The notes under the pieces were generated by a model. The model was not told where the DNA came from, searched no databases, and worked only from the letters and a program-made list of their open reading frames with translations. The position numbers and the translations under genes were made by a program. From an uncultured Bacilli bacterium (lineage in GTDB: Bacteria; Bacillota_I; Bacilli_A; RF39; UBA660), in contig CAKOMR010000004.1 in the NCBI GenBank assembly GCA_934096705.1, positions 1 through 64,000 of the forward strand: DNA of 64,000 nucleotides, written 5' to 3'. Positions 35,517 through 43,640 of this stretch are shown piece by piece (the first letter of the stretch is position 1; every line of letters starts with the position of its first letter).

Positions 35517-36245
35517 TTACTTTGTCAACAATTGCTTCCTTAAATATTCTCTATCAGAAATAATTTTATCATGCATAAAATAATAGTATTTTACGTTTTT
35601 ATAAAACTTATTACTAAACCCATTAATTTGTTTAACTCTTTTATATTTTATATTATAAAAAATCTTTTCTAAAATAAACTTTTCATAAAATATATTTTTA
35701 TTTTTAACTACTTCAATAGTTTTATAAATAAGCAAAATTATAATCATATAATTATTTAAACTATATTTAAAATTTAATATAAAATATAAAACAATAAATA
35801 TAAATGACGTAAGATAATATAGTTTAATGGACTTTTTATAGTTAAAAAAATAAGCATATATTTCAAATACTATTTTTGATCCATCAAGGGGTATTATAGG
35901 AAGTAAATTAAATAATATTAAATAAAGATTAATTTTAATAAATTCAGGGTTTTTAAATATTAAGAATAAAATGCTTTGAAAAACCACTCCCATAATAGCA
36001 ATTAAAAAGTCAACTAAAAATCTCTCATTTAAAAGTTTATCTATTTTGCTAACTCCTCCGAAAGGAAAAATTTCAATAGAAATAATTTTACATTTAAAAA
36101 GTGTTGCAATAAATATATGGCCTAGTTCATGAAATAAAATAATTAAAAAAATAATTATTCCCTTTTTTATATAACCACATAAAAAAAGAATAAATAAAAA
36201 ATACCATGTTAAATAATTAATTTTTATCTTGAATATATTCTTCAT
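35517..36245 (-). CDS. spoIVFB: SpoIVFB-type intramembrane metalloprotease (pro-sigma-K processing)
   Basis: 242 residues with about six hydrophobic helices. The site-2 protease motifs are present: 'FHELGHIF' (zinc His and Glu, about 39-46) and 'NLLPIIPLDGSKI' with the third ligand Asp (about 112-124). 'IFPFGGVSKID' matches SpoIVFB. The C terminus is a basic cytoplasmic extension. SpoIVFB cuts pro-sigma-K in the mother cell of sporulating Bacilli. Position directly upstream of rplU and after SpoIVFA repeats the B. subtilis order. The gene overlaps spoIVFA by 29 nt. Confidence 0.92.
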   Translation of the reverse strand: MKNIFKIKINYLTWYFLFILFLCGYIKKGIIIFLIILFHELGHIFIATLFKCKIISIEIFPFGGVSKIDKLLNERFLVDFLIAIMGVVFQSILFLIFKNPEFIKINLYLILFNLLPIIPLDGSKIVFEIYAYFFNYKKSIKLYYLTSFIFIVLYFILNFKYSLNNYMIIILLIYKTIEVVKNKNIFYEKFILEKIFYNIKYKRVKQINGFSNKFYKNVKYYYFMHDKIISDREYLRKQLLTK

Positions 36246-36801
36246 AAGTATAATATTTATTATCTTTAGTAATTACTAAATAAAGATTTTCTAAAGATGA
36301 TCCAATTAGACTATTTTCACTTACATAATCATATATTTTAACATTTACGTTTTCTAAATTACCATACCAAATATCAAAGCCATCACTGCCTTGTATAATA
36401 ACCGTATTTCCATATCCTTCTTTAGCACCAGAAAATATTACTACACCACCAGTTAAAGCTGGAACACTTTGATTTGCATTTTTTATTTTAATACCATTTA
36501 AATAAGGCGCGCTTTCACTATAGTTAATTTCATTAAACATAGTTTGCGTTTTATTTTCACCTAAAACGGAACCAAAATATTTTTCATAAAATTTATTAAA
36601 AGAAGAAAACTTAAACGTCTCACCAAAAACATATTTTTTATATAACTCTTTATTTTTATCACTAATTTTTACAAAAATTAAACTAATAATTAAAATTACT
36701 AAAGATATCAAAATTCGGTTTATAAAATTTTTAAAATATTTTTTAGATTTATTATCCTCGTTTAAATAATCATTTAAAATTTCATAATCATTATTTTCCA
36801 T
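36217..36801 (-). CDS. spoIVFA: SpoIVFA-like regulator of SpoIVFB
   Basis: 194 residues: a cytoplasmic N terminus (1-27), one membrane helix (about 28-46), a linker, and a C-terminal degenerate M23/LytM domain ('TGGVVIFSGAKEGYGNTVIIQ', 'DIWYGNLENVNV'). The zinc-binding His residues of active LytM enzymes are absent, as in SpoIVFA. SpoIVFA holds SpoIVFB inactive until SpoIVB, also encoded in this window, cuts it. It starts 2 nt after mreD ends. Confidence 0.82.
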   Translation of the reverse strand: MENNDYEILNDYLNEDNKSKKYFKNFINRILISLVILIISLIFVKISDKNKELYKKYVFGETFKFSSFNKFYEKYFGSVLGENKTQTMFNEINYSESAPYLNGIKIKNANQSVPALTGGVVIFSGAKEGYGNTVIIQGSDGFDIWYGNLENVNVKIYDYVSENSLIGSSLENLYLVITKDNKYYTYEEYIQDKN

Positions 36802-36803
36802 AC

Positions 36804-37139
36804 TTAATTATATGAATTTTTATAAAGCATAATACTTGTTAATTGTAAAATTATGCTATTTTTAAGTAAATGAAAAAAACTTACATTAAATATGAGGCTA
36901 AGTAAAAACAAAAAAACTATATAATTAATCACATTTTTTAAATAATAGGGTTTTATAAATTTATCTAAAAAATATAAAATAAGTAAAATTAGAGTAATTA
37001 TAAAGTAGGTATTTAAAAATAGATTATCAATTAATAAGCCTATAAAAATAATAAAATAAATATTTTTTTTATTTAAATAATTTAAAAAGAAAAAGCTATA
37101 ATAGCTTGTATAATTATAAGTAATAATATCAAGTATCAT
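36804..37139 (-). CDS. mreD: MreD-like membrane protein
   Basis: 111 residues, nearly all hydrophobic, with about four helices; shorter than usual MreD (about 165). The conserved family feature 'FIGLLIDNLFLNTYF' (the G-x-x-x-D turn) is visible near 34-48. It sits between mreC and spoIVFA, overlapping mreC by 4 nt. No mreB is in this window. The minC and minD genes that follow mreD in B. subtilis are missing. Confidence 0.78.
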   Translation of the reverse strand: MILDIITYNYTSYYSFFFLNYLNKKNIYFIIFIGLLIDNLFLNTYFIITLILLILYFLDKFIKPYYLKNVINYIVFLFLLSLIFNVSFFHLLKNSIILQLTSIMLYKNSYN

Positions 37140-37762
37140 AAATTATCCTTTGATAAAATAACTACATAATTATTATCCATATTTTTAGTTTTTATAATAT
37201 AATTATTTTCTAAAGTACTTGGGTTAATTTCATTTTTAATAATTTTTCCAATAATAATATTTTCGTTATAACCCATAAGGTTAGATACATATATGGTGCT
37301 TCCTATTTCATATTTATTATAAGTTTTAAATGATAAAATATTTTTATTATTTTCTAAAATAACATATTCATCATTTATTTTCCCCTGAATTATAAAATCA
37401 CTATTATTAATATTTTCGATAATAGCAAATCCCTTAAATACTTTTTTAACTTTACCAATAAGATAGTTTCCATTTAAGACTAGATCCCCTACTTTTACTA
37501 AAGATGTATCACAGATTACTTTCGTTTCATTTTTTACATAATAAATGTTTCTATTAAAAATTTTTCCATAGGTAAAAGCATCTTTATATTCAAAATTTTT
37601 TACTAAAGAAATATTTTCAATTTCTTTTTCTAAAGATAAAGAGTACATTGATTCATAATTTATTTTCTCATTATTTTTAAATAAACTAAAAATAAAATTC
37701 TTTGATAAAAGAAGTGCAAATAAAAGAAAAAAAAGATAACTATTTTTAATAAAACTTTTCAC
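37136..37762 (-). CDS. mreC: Rod-shape determining protein MreC
   Basis: 208 residues, short for MreC. An N-terminal membrane helix (about 9-26) is followed by the extracellular beta domain with 'VGDLVLNGNYLIGKVKKV' and 'LSFKTYNKYEIGSTIYVSNL', typical of the MreC repeat barrels. The coiled coil normally between the helix and barrels is brief. It works with MreD in scaffolding elongation of the wall. Confidence 0.82.
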   Translation of the reverse strand: MKSFIKNSYLFFLLFALLLSKNFIFSLFKNNEKINYESMYSLSLEKEIENISLVKNFEYKDAFTYGKIFNRNIYYVKNETKVICDTSLVKVGDLVLNGNYLIGKVKKVFKGFAIIENINNSDFIIQGKINDEYVILENNKNILSFKTYNKYEIGSTIYVSNLMGYNENIIIGKIIKNEINPSTLENNYIIKTKNMDNNYVVILSKDNL

Positions 37763-37791
37763 ATTTTTATTATTTACTAGTTACCTTTTTA

Positions 37792-38817
37792 TTATTCACA
37801 AATATTATCATTTATTTTATAGTTTTTATTTACAAAAATAGTTTTTTCATTTGCACATCTTACGATATTAAAAGAATCAAAATTATAAATTCTATCCATA
37901 GATTCATTTTGTTTATATTCTTTTCCACTTACCATATTATCAATGCTTTCTCTTTTATCAGATAAAATATAGTTTAAATCGTAAATATTATTGCTATCAT
38001 ATTTATAATAAATATTTTCTATTCCTAAATAATATATATTATTTTGCATATTACTAAGCTCTTTAGAATTATTATTATTTACCATTATTTCATATTCATC
38101 ATATAGATGGTTATCAATAATTTTTACATTTGTTAAATAAATGATTTCTGTATTTTCTTCGGTAGTAAAAGAACTTACTAAACCAATTACTTCGATTTCA
38201 TCAAAAATATAGTATTTCGAAGGGTCTACCTTAATATCCTTTATAACAACTTTTTTATTATCGATAAAACTTACATAACCATTTATACCAATATTTCCTT
38301 CATAAGGACTAATTTCAATAGAATTATCACCAATAATTTTACTTATTTTTCCTTTTAAATGAACAAACTTATTTTTTTCTTTACTATATACTAATGAAGC
38401 ATTGCTTTCTAAAAAATCATTTATGTTTGTAAGAGGAACATCATTATTATCACAAGCATAATTTTTTTTATATTTTTTATCTAAAACTAAAGATTTATCG
38501 CACTTATAAACTCTATATAAAAGGCTATTATAAGTACTTACTTTATCAGAGGATTTATATTCAATTGCCATAACAGGAACCTTTTTAATCGTTATAAAAG
38601 AATAATAATCAATCAAGTAAGTAAAAGCAAAAATCATAATTGGGAAAAGCATAACTTTATATATTTTATTATCCGTATTAGCAATTAAACCTATAGAGGT
38701 TAAAATAATTCCAATAAGAACCGCAATAAGTTTAAAGACGGAATAGATTTTTATAAAAAATGGTACAAAGATAAAAAGTACTCCCAAAACAATAAAATAA
38801 ATATTTTCTTTCTTCAT
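37792..38817 (-). CDS. Unknown membrane-anchored protein upstream of mreC
   Basis: 341 residues. Three hydrophobic helices occupy the N terminus (about 6-26, 29-46, 54-72). The remainder is extracytoplasmic or cytoplasmic and beta-rich. Around 150-225, 'HLKGKISKIIGDNSIEIS', 'INGYVSFIDNKKVVIKD' and 'DEIEVIGLVSSF' have the pattern of an OB-fold-like domain (tRNA_anti-like). Several paired cysteines are present ('YKCDKS', 'YACDNND', 'VRCANE', 'NICE'). I do not recognise the family. It ends 30 nt before mreC and is probably first in the mreCD-spoIVFAB transcript. Confidence 0.7.
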   Translation of the reverse strand: MKKENIYFIVLGVLFIFVPFFIKIYSVFKLIAVLIGIILTSIGLIANTDNKIYKVMLFPIMIFAFTYLIDYYSFITIKKVPVMAIEYKSSDKVSTYNSLLYRVYKCDKSLVLDKKYKKNYACDNNDVPLTNINDFLESNASLVYSKEKNKFVHLKGKISKIIGDNSIEISPYEGNIGINGYVSFIDNKKVVIKDIKVDPSKYYIFDEIEVIGLVSSFTTEENTEIIYLTNVKIIDNHLYDEYEIMVNNNNSKELSNMQNNIYYLGIENIYYKYDSNNIYDLNYILSDKRESIDNMVSGKEYKQNESMDRIYNFDSFNIVRCANEKTIFVNKNYKINDNICE

Positions 38818-38964
38818 TTTTACATCAACCTACTTCCATTATTAGTATACAATATTTTGTTATTATTAGCCATAATTTTTTTGTGAAAATTTATTTTTTT
38901 AAGTTGTTTATTAAATAAAAATATTATATAATTATTTATAGTAAAGGGCTAGTGTGATAAGACT

Positions 38965-40260
38965 ATGTTTAGAGAATTTGATTATGATAATAAACCAGTT
39001 GTAGAAATAGTTAATGAAATAATCGAAGATGCTATTAAAAAAGGTGTTTCCGATATTCATTTCGACCCTGCAGAAAAAGGAATAAATGTAAGAATCAGAA
39101 TAGATGGTGAACTACATGATTATTGTAAAATACCAGATTCTGTAAAAAAGAATTTAACAACAAGAGTAAAAATTATCAGTGGTATGAATATTACTGAATC
39201 AAGACTTCCCCAAGACGGAGCTATTAAAAGACTTGATGATGGTAAACAATTAGACCTTCGTGTATCTTCCCTACCTACCATTCATGGTGAAAAAATAGTT
39301 ATAAGAATACTAGATTATTCAATGAGTTTAGCGGGTCTTGAAACTTTAGGCTTCTCTGATGCTAACTATGAAAAAGTTAAAACTGCGCTTACTGCTCCAA
39401 ACGGTATTATCTTAGTTACTGGTGCTACAGGTTCAGGAAAAAGTACAACAGTTTACTCAATGTTGCAACTTCTAAACACTCCCGAAACAAATATTATTAC
39501 AGTTGAAGACCCCGTAGAAATGAAAATGAAAGGTTTGAACCAAGTACAAGTTATGAGTGAAATTGGTTTAGACTTTAATACAACACTTCGTAGTATTCTT
39601 CGTCAAGACCCAGATACAATAATGATTGGAGAAATTCGTGATGATGAAACTGCAAGAATAGCGGTACGTGCCTCTATAACAGGCCACTTAGTACTTTCAA
39701 CAATCCATACAAATAACTCACTTAATACTATTGAAAGATTACTTGATATGGATGTAGAAAGATATTTATTAGGTTCTGCTCTTACTGCTATAATTTCTCA
39801 AAGACTTGTAAAAAAGTTATGTCCTAAATGTCGTAAATCAAGACCTACAACAGCATATGAAAAAAACTTATTTAAAAAGGTTTTAGATATAGATGTTCCT
39901 GCAATATATGAAGCTGTCGGCTGTGATGAATGTTTTAATGGATATAGAGGAAGAGCCGCTCTTCATGAAGTATTACTTCTTAATCAAGATATAAGAGATG
40001 CAATTATTAATAATGTTCGTAAAGATGAACTTAGAAATTTAGTTTATAATAAAGATAGTACTCGTACCCTTTTAGAAGATGGTCTTATGAAAGTTATTAA
40101 TGGTACATCCACAATCGAAGAAATAGTTAAAGTTATAGATCTTGATACTGACTTTGGTAGTGATGATGTTGAAATAAGAAATGCCTTTTTAGGTAAAGAA
40201 ATAGAAAAAGATGAAGAAAATCTAAAAAAGGAACAAAGTCAAATTATTGACTCACTATAA
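38965..40260 (+). CDS. PilB/GspE/ComGA-type secretion ATPase
   Basis: 431 residues. Motifs in order: N-terminal 'GVSDIHFDP' of the ATPase fold (about 27-35), Walker A 'GATGSGKSTT' (about 153-162), Asp box 'ITVEDPVE', Walker B 'RQDPDTIMIGEIRDDE', His box 'TGHLVLSTIHTN', and a four-cysteine zinc site ('CPKC' and 'GCDEC'). The zinc site marks it as an assembly (PilB/GspE/ComGA) rather than a PilT ATPase. The N-terminal MshEN-type domain of full PilB is missing, as in ComGA. It stands alone on the plus strand, far from the pilin-like genes at 9.6-11.9 kb and 50.6 kb. Confidence 0.9.
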   Translation: MFREFDYDNKPVVEIVNEIIEDAIKKGVSDIHFDPAEKGINVRIRIDGELHDYCKIPDSVKKNLTTRVKIISGMNITESRLPQDGAIKRLDDGKQLDLRVSSLPTIHGEKIVIRILDYSMSLAGLETLGFSDANYEKVKTALTAPNGIILVTGATGSGKSTTVYSMLQLLNTPETNIITVEDPVEMKMKGLNQVQVMSEIGLDFNTTLRSILRQDPDTIMIGEIRDDETARIAVRASITGHLVLSTIHTNNSLNTIERLLDMDVERYLLGSALTAIISQRLVKKLCPKCRKSRPTTAYEKNLFKKVLDIDVPAIYEAVGCDECFNGYRGRAALHEVLLLNQDIRDAIINNVRKDELRNLVYNKDSTRTLLEDGLMKVINGTSTIEEIVKVIDLDTDFGSDDVEIRNAFLGKEIEKDEENLKKEQSQIIDSL

Positions 40261-40284
40261 AACGCCACAATTTGTGACGTTTTT
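40261..40284. terminator. Bidirectional terminator between convergent genes
   Basis: ACGCCACAA pairs with TTGTGACGT (one mismatch) and has a T run on the plus side and an A run (Ts on the minus strand) on the other, serving both the ATPase and the secreted-protein gene. Confidence 0.75.
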
Positions 40285-40293
40285 ATTTGATTT

Positions 40294-42405
40294 TTATTCT
40301 ACTACGAATGGATTTGTATATGAACCATCTCCTGAGGCATACACAGTGCCAGGTTTCAAGGAAACAGCCGGACGCACGCCCCCCGCATTGTTGACGTCGC
40401 CGCTGTACATGCTACCCGCGGTGCTCACGCGCCTGCCGTTGACGTTGTAGGCGGAGAATCTGTCAGGGGAAGCAAGCCAGTACCAACTGCCGGTATTTAA
40501 ATAGTATGTCCTCGAACTGGCATTTCTATACGCTAGCCATACCTCCGGTGCGGATAATAACCCGACTGGGTATGTAAGTTTGGCTTTACTATTACTCACA
40601 CTAAATTTATCTGTTTCATTTGTACACGCTAAGCTATAATTGGTATTATAATTTTTAAAATATAAATAGTTCGACACACTTACTCCATTTGGATTCCAGC
40701 CATTTGCTAATTGGTTGATTATAGTTCTATCATTACAAAATACTGTATCTTCAAGTTTATCTGTATAACTTGTCATTTTGTCTTTATACCATGAATCTAT
40801 ATATGTTTTCATTGTACTATCAGTTTTATTTACATCATCTGCGTATAGCATTTCATTTAATGCATCATCTACTGATTTTCCATTTGTTATGGTTATATAA
40901 TACGGTGTGATACCATCTATATAATATATATAATAAATTGATGTGCATGTCGTTCCATCGGTAAAACATGTATAATGATGTGTATTTATACTAGTCTTGT
41001 TTGAACTAATGTTACCTGCCCATGTATCTGAACTAATTGTTACTGTATCACTTAATGTATATGTTCCATTTGCATATGTAAATGAATTACCAAATACATA
41101 ATCTTTGCTAAAACTCGTTCCATCGGTATTTCCACCCGATAATCTATAATAATAAATTTTTGTCCCACTGTAACCTACTATATAATATGGGCTTGAACAT
41201 GACGTAGCTGAACTACTATTACATGTATATTTGCCTACCACGTCACTTATATTCGAACTTGATACGCTTACTGTCGATTTATTATTAAGTGTATATGTTG
41301 AGCCACTATATGTTACTGAATCTCCTACTATCTTTGAGCCACTAAAACTTATCGAACTTATTAATGATTTTGATGAGTATGTATAAACTGTATTATACAT
41401 ATAGCCTACATATGCTGGTGAATTATATGTGCTATTAAATGCTTTTGTACTTGCCAGTTGTGAAGCTGTACCACTATTATTACATGAACCATCAGTCTGT
41501 ACTCCATTATACACCATTTTAACTCCACCAGTGTCTGTTGTTCTTACTATCTTCCAGCAGAATCCTCCGAAAAGGACATTGTTATTTTCTACCGCTCCAT
41601 TAAAATAATATACTGGATGTGAATATGAACTTGCATCAGACTCACTATATAGTTTTACATATGTATCATTATTTTTATATCTTTGTTCTATTTTACTATA
41701 AAGACTTTCTTTTGAATAACTTTCATTATTACATTTAACACTACTTTCATCCACATAAAATGTTCCAGAAAATGTTTTACCTGCTAAAGCTGATTGATTT
41801 ACATCTAAATTATAAAACTTTGTACTTATTCCATATGTTTGTGTTGTTCCTCTTGTTGAAGCATCAGATATTGTAGCTCCACTTATAATAACTCTTTTAG
41901 GTTTTGAGGAATTACTCCATTTTCCTGAAGTAGTTTCATAATTAAAGTTTTTTTCTTCGACAAAATCACCTTTTGCATCAATACCAAGTACTTGTAAAGT
42001 AAGCTCTTTATCGGCTCCTGTAGTTACCGGTGTTGGGCTTATTCCATAAAAACTTGAGGATGAATCATATTCAAATACGATATCATAAGTACATGTAGTA
42101 CGAATTTTATCTGAACCTGACGTAAGAGTTACATTTAAATAACTTCCCTCTCTTGCGGCCACTCCACTTTCTACATACTGAGTCATATTTTTACTTGGAA
42201 CTGTTAAATTAAAATCTGCTCCATCAGAAACAAATGTGCCTTCAGCTCCTACATCAATTGTTACATTTACTTTTACCTTACTAGTTACATTTTGATTAAA
42301 TGAACCAAAATATGCGAATGATGCCCCTATAAATAAAGATAAAAGAAGTACACTTGCAACTAGGGAAAAAATCTTTGTATTTCTACTTATATTCTTACTA
42401 TCCAT
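40294..42405 (-). CDS. Secreted protein with hypervariable GC-rich C-terminal module (copy B)
   Basis: 703 residues. The signal helix ends 'GASFAYFGSF' (SipW type). A beta-rich domain of about 190 residues follows, then the shared module ('YYFNGAVENNNVLFGGFCWKIVR', near 270). In the middle are two tandem copies of an approximately 75-residue unit (marked by 'YSGSTYTLNNKSTV' and 'YANGTYTLSDTVTI'), whereas copy A has one. The C terminus matches copy A closely until 'YWLASP'. A 28-codon block then differs at most codons, after which 'GVRPAVSLKPGT' and 'NPFVVE' resume. That block is about 63% GC in a very AT-rich gene. It is probably a surface-displayed binding protein. Confidence 0.82.
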   Translation of the reverse strand: MDSKNISRNTKIFSLVASVLLLSLFIGASFAYFGSFNQNVTSKVKVNVTIDVGAEGTFVSDGADFNLTVPSKNMTQYVESGVAAREGSYLNVTLTSGSDKIRTTCTYDIVFEYDSSSSFYGISPTPVTTGADKELTLQVLGIDAKGDFVEEKNFNYETTSGKWSNSSKPKRVIISGATISDASTRGTTQTYGISTKFYNLDVNQSALAGKTFSGTFYVDESSVKCNNESYSKESLYSKIEQRYKNNDTYVKLYSESDASSYSHPVYYFNGAVENNNVLFGGFCWKIVRTTDTGGVKMVYNGVQTDGSCNNSGTASQLASTKAFNSTYNSPAYVGYMYNTVYTYSSKSLISSISFSGSKIVGDSVTYSGSTYTLNNKSTVSVSSSNISDVVGKYTCNSSSATSCSSPYYIVGYSGTKIYYYRLSGGNTDGTSFSKDYVFGNSFTYANGTYTLSDTVTISSDTWAGNISSNKTSINTHHYTCFTDGTTCTSIYYIYYIDGITPYYITITNGKSVDDALNEMLYADDVNKTDSTMKTYIDSWYKDKMTSYTDKLEDTVFCNDRTIINQLANGWNPNGVSVSNYLYFKNYNTNYSLACTNETDKFSVSNSKAKLTYPVGLLSAPEVWLAYRNASSRTYYLNTGSWYWLASPDRFSAYNVNGRRVSTAGSMYSGDVNNAGGVRPAVSLKPGTVYASGDGSYTNPFVVE
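40381..40464 (-). other. Hypervariable GC-rich 84-nt block, DGR variable-repeat candidate (copy B)
   Basis: Twenty-eight codons between the WLASP codons and GGCGTGCGTCCGGC. By hand count 53 of 84 bases are G or C. Most codons end in C or G (for example TAC, AAC, GTC, GGC, CGC, AGC, GAC), as expected if adenines of AAC/AAG-type template codons were replaced at random. No template repeat or reverse transcriptase lies in this window. Confidence 0.65.
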
Positions 42406-42459
42406 TTATATCTTCCTTACTCTAAAATAAGTATATCATAAAAATATATTTTAGTTAAC

Positions 42460-42482
42460 AAAAAAAGCAAGTTTTCACTTAC
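42460..42482 (-). terminator. Terminator of the ddl operon
   Basis: Minus-strand GTAAGT and ACTTGC pair (with a G-T wobble) around a 4-nt loop, overlapping the ddl stop, and run into seven Ts. Confidence 0.7.
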
Positions 42483-43636
42483 TTTTTAACACCTTTTGTT
42501 CCATTAAATCCTTCAAGGACATTTGTTTCAAAACTTGTTTGCTTTTTTGACTTATTTTGATACTTTTTAATTCCTAAATCAATTACTTGACTAAGCATAT
42601 CTTTATAAGTTACTCCCATTGGAGTCCATAAGTAAAATGCCAGTGATCCAGGTATAATATTAAGCTCATTTAAATATACTTCATTAGTTTTTTGATCAAG
42701 TAAATAATCAATTCTAACAACACCTGTAGTATTTAATGCTTTACAAGCTTTTTTACTCATTTCTTTTATTTCTTCAGTAAGTTTTTTAGAAATATCTGCA
42801 GGAACTTTTCTTCCTGTGCTTGCCATTCCTTTACTTTTACCACCTGATAAATATTTATCATTATATGAAAGTATCTCATCTGATGAAAATACTTCTTCGA
42901 TCATACTTGCTTCATAATTACTATTATCTCCAAGGACTGAACAATTAAGTTCTTTTAAATTTTCAATAACTTTTTCTACTAAAATCTTTTCATCATAAGA
43001 AAGAGCATCTTCAATAGATTCGATAAGTTCTTCTTTATTATTTGCAACGCTTATTCCTACACTACTTCCTTGTCTTGCGGGTTTAATTATTACAGGATAG
43101 CTTAATTTACTAATATTTTTAATAACGCTATCAACGTCCTTTAAATAATCACTTTCGTAAAAATAATAGTAAGGAGCTACATTTATACCATTTTCCTTTA
43201 ATATGGCTTTTTGATAAACTTTATCTTGGCCAATACAGCTTGCATATAAATCACTTTCACAGTATGGTGCACCTAAAGTTTCTAAGAATCCTGCAACAGA
43301 ACCATCTTCAGTATTATATCCATGAAGTACTGGGAAAAAGATATCAATTTTAGTAACAACATTAAATGGTATATGATTTTTAACAAGAACGAAATTATTA
43401 TCTTTTTTAGTTATTAATACTTCACTTGCCTTTTTACTTACTTGTTTTAAATCTTTATAGGTTTCTATATTTCTTAGTGCACTACCTGTATAAAATACAG
43501 ATGATTTAGAAATATAAATTGGAACTATTTCGTACTTTTCTTCATCAATATTATTCATTGCTTGAATAGCACTAATAATACTTATTTCATGTTCAGTACT
43601 CATACCTCCGAAAATAAAACCAACTTTAATTTTCAT
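42479..43636 (-). CDS. ddl: D-alanine--D-alanine ligase
   Basis: 385 residues from the ATG at 43636, chosen because GGAGG lies 8 nt upstream and 'MKIKVGFIFGGMSTEHE' begins the domain. ATP-grasp motifs follow: 'YPVIIKPARQGSSVGIS', 'EKVIENLKELNCSVLG', 'GVVRIDYLLDQ' and 'YLNELNIIPGSLAFYLW'. The enzyme joins two D-alanines for the peptidoglycan stem. It lies 4 nt downstream of the murF-like gene, whose product uses D-Ala-D-Ala. The C-terminal tail is about 30 residues longer than usual. Confidence 0.95.
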   Translation of the reverse strand: MKIKVGFIFGGMSTEHEISIISAIQAMNNIDEEKYEIVPIYISKSSVFYTGSALRNIETYKDLKQVSKKASEVLITKKDNNFVLVKNHIPFNVVTKIDIFFPVLHGYNTEDGSVAGFLETLGAPYCESDLYASCIGQDKVYQKAILKENGINVAPYYYFYESDYLKDVDSVIKNISKLSYPVIIKPARQGSSVGISVANNKEELIESIEDALSYDEKILVEKVIENLKELNCSVLGDNSNYEASMIEEVFSSDEILSYNDKYLSGGKSKGMASTGRKVPADISKKLTEEIKEMSKKACKALNTTGVVRIDYLLDQKTNEVYLNELNIIPGSLAFYLWTPMGVTYKDMLSQVIDLGIKKYQNKSKKQTSFETNVLEGFNGTKGVKK

Positions 43637-43640
43637 TTTT

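Noticed and set aside
40247..40450. Plus-strand ORF of 67 codons across the GC-rich block
   Set aside because: It is the complement of the secreted-protein gene and has no start signal. It is open only because the hypervariable block is GC-rich.
40370..40500. Horizontal transfer as the cause of the GC island
   Set aside because: The island is only about 84 nt, in frame, and bounded by conserved codons of the same gene, so local mutagenesis fits better than import.
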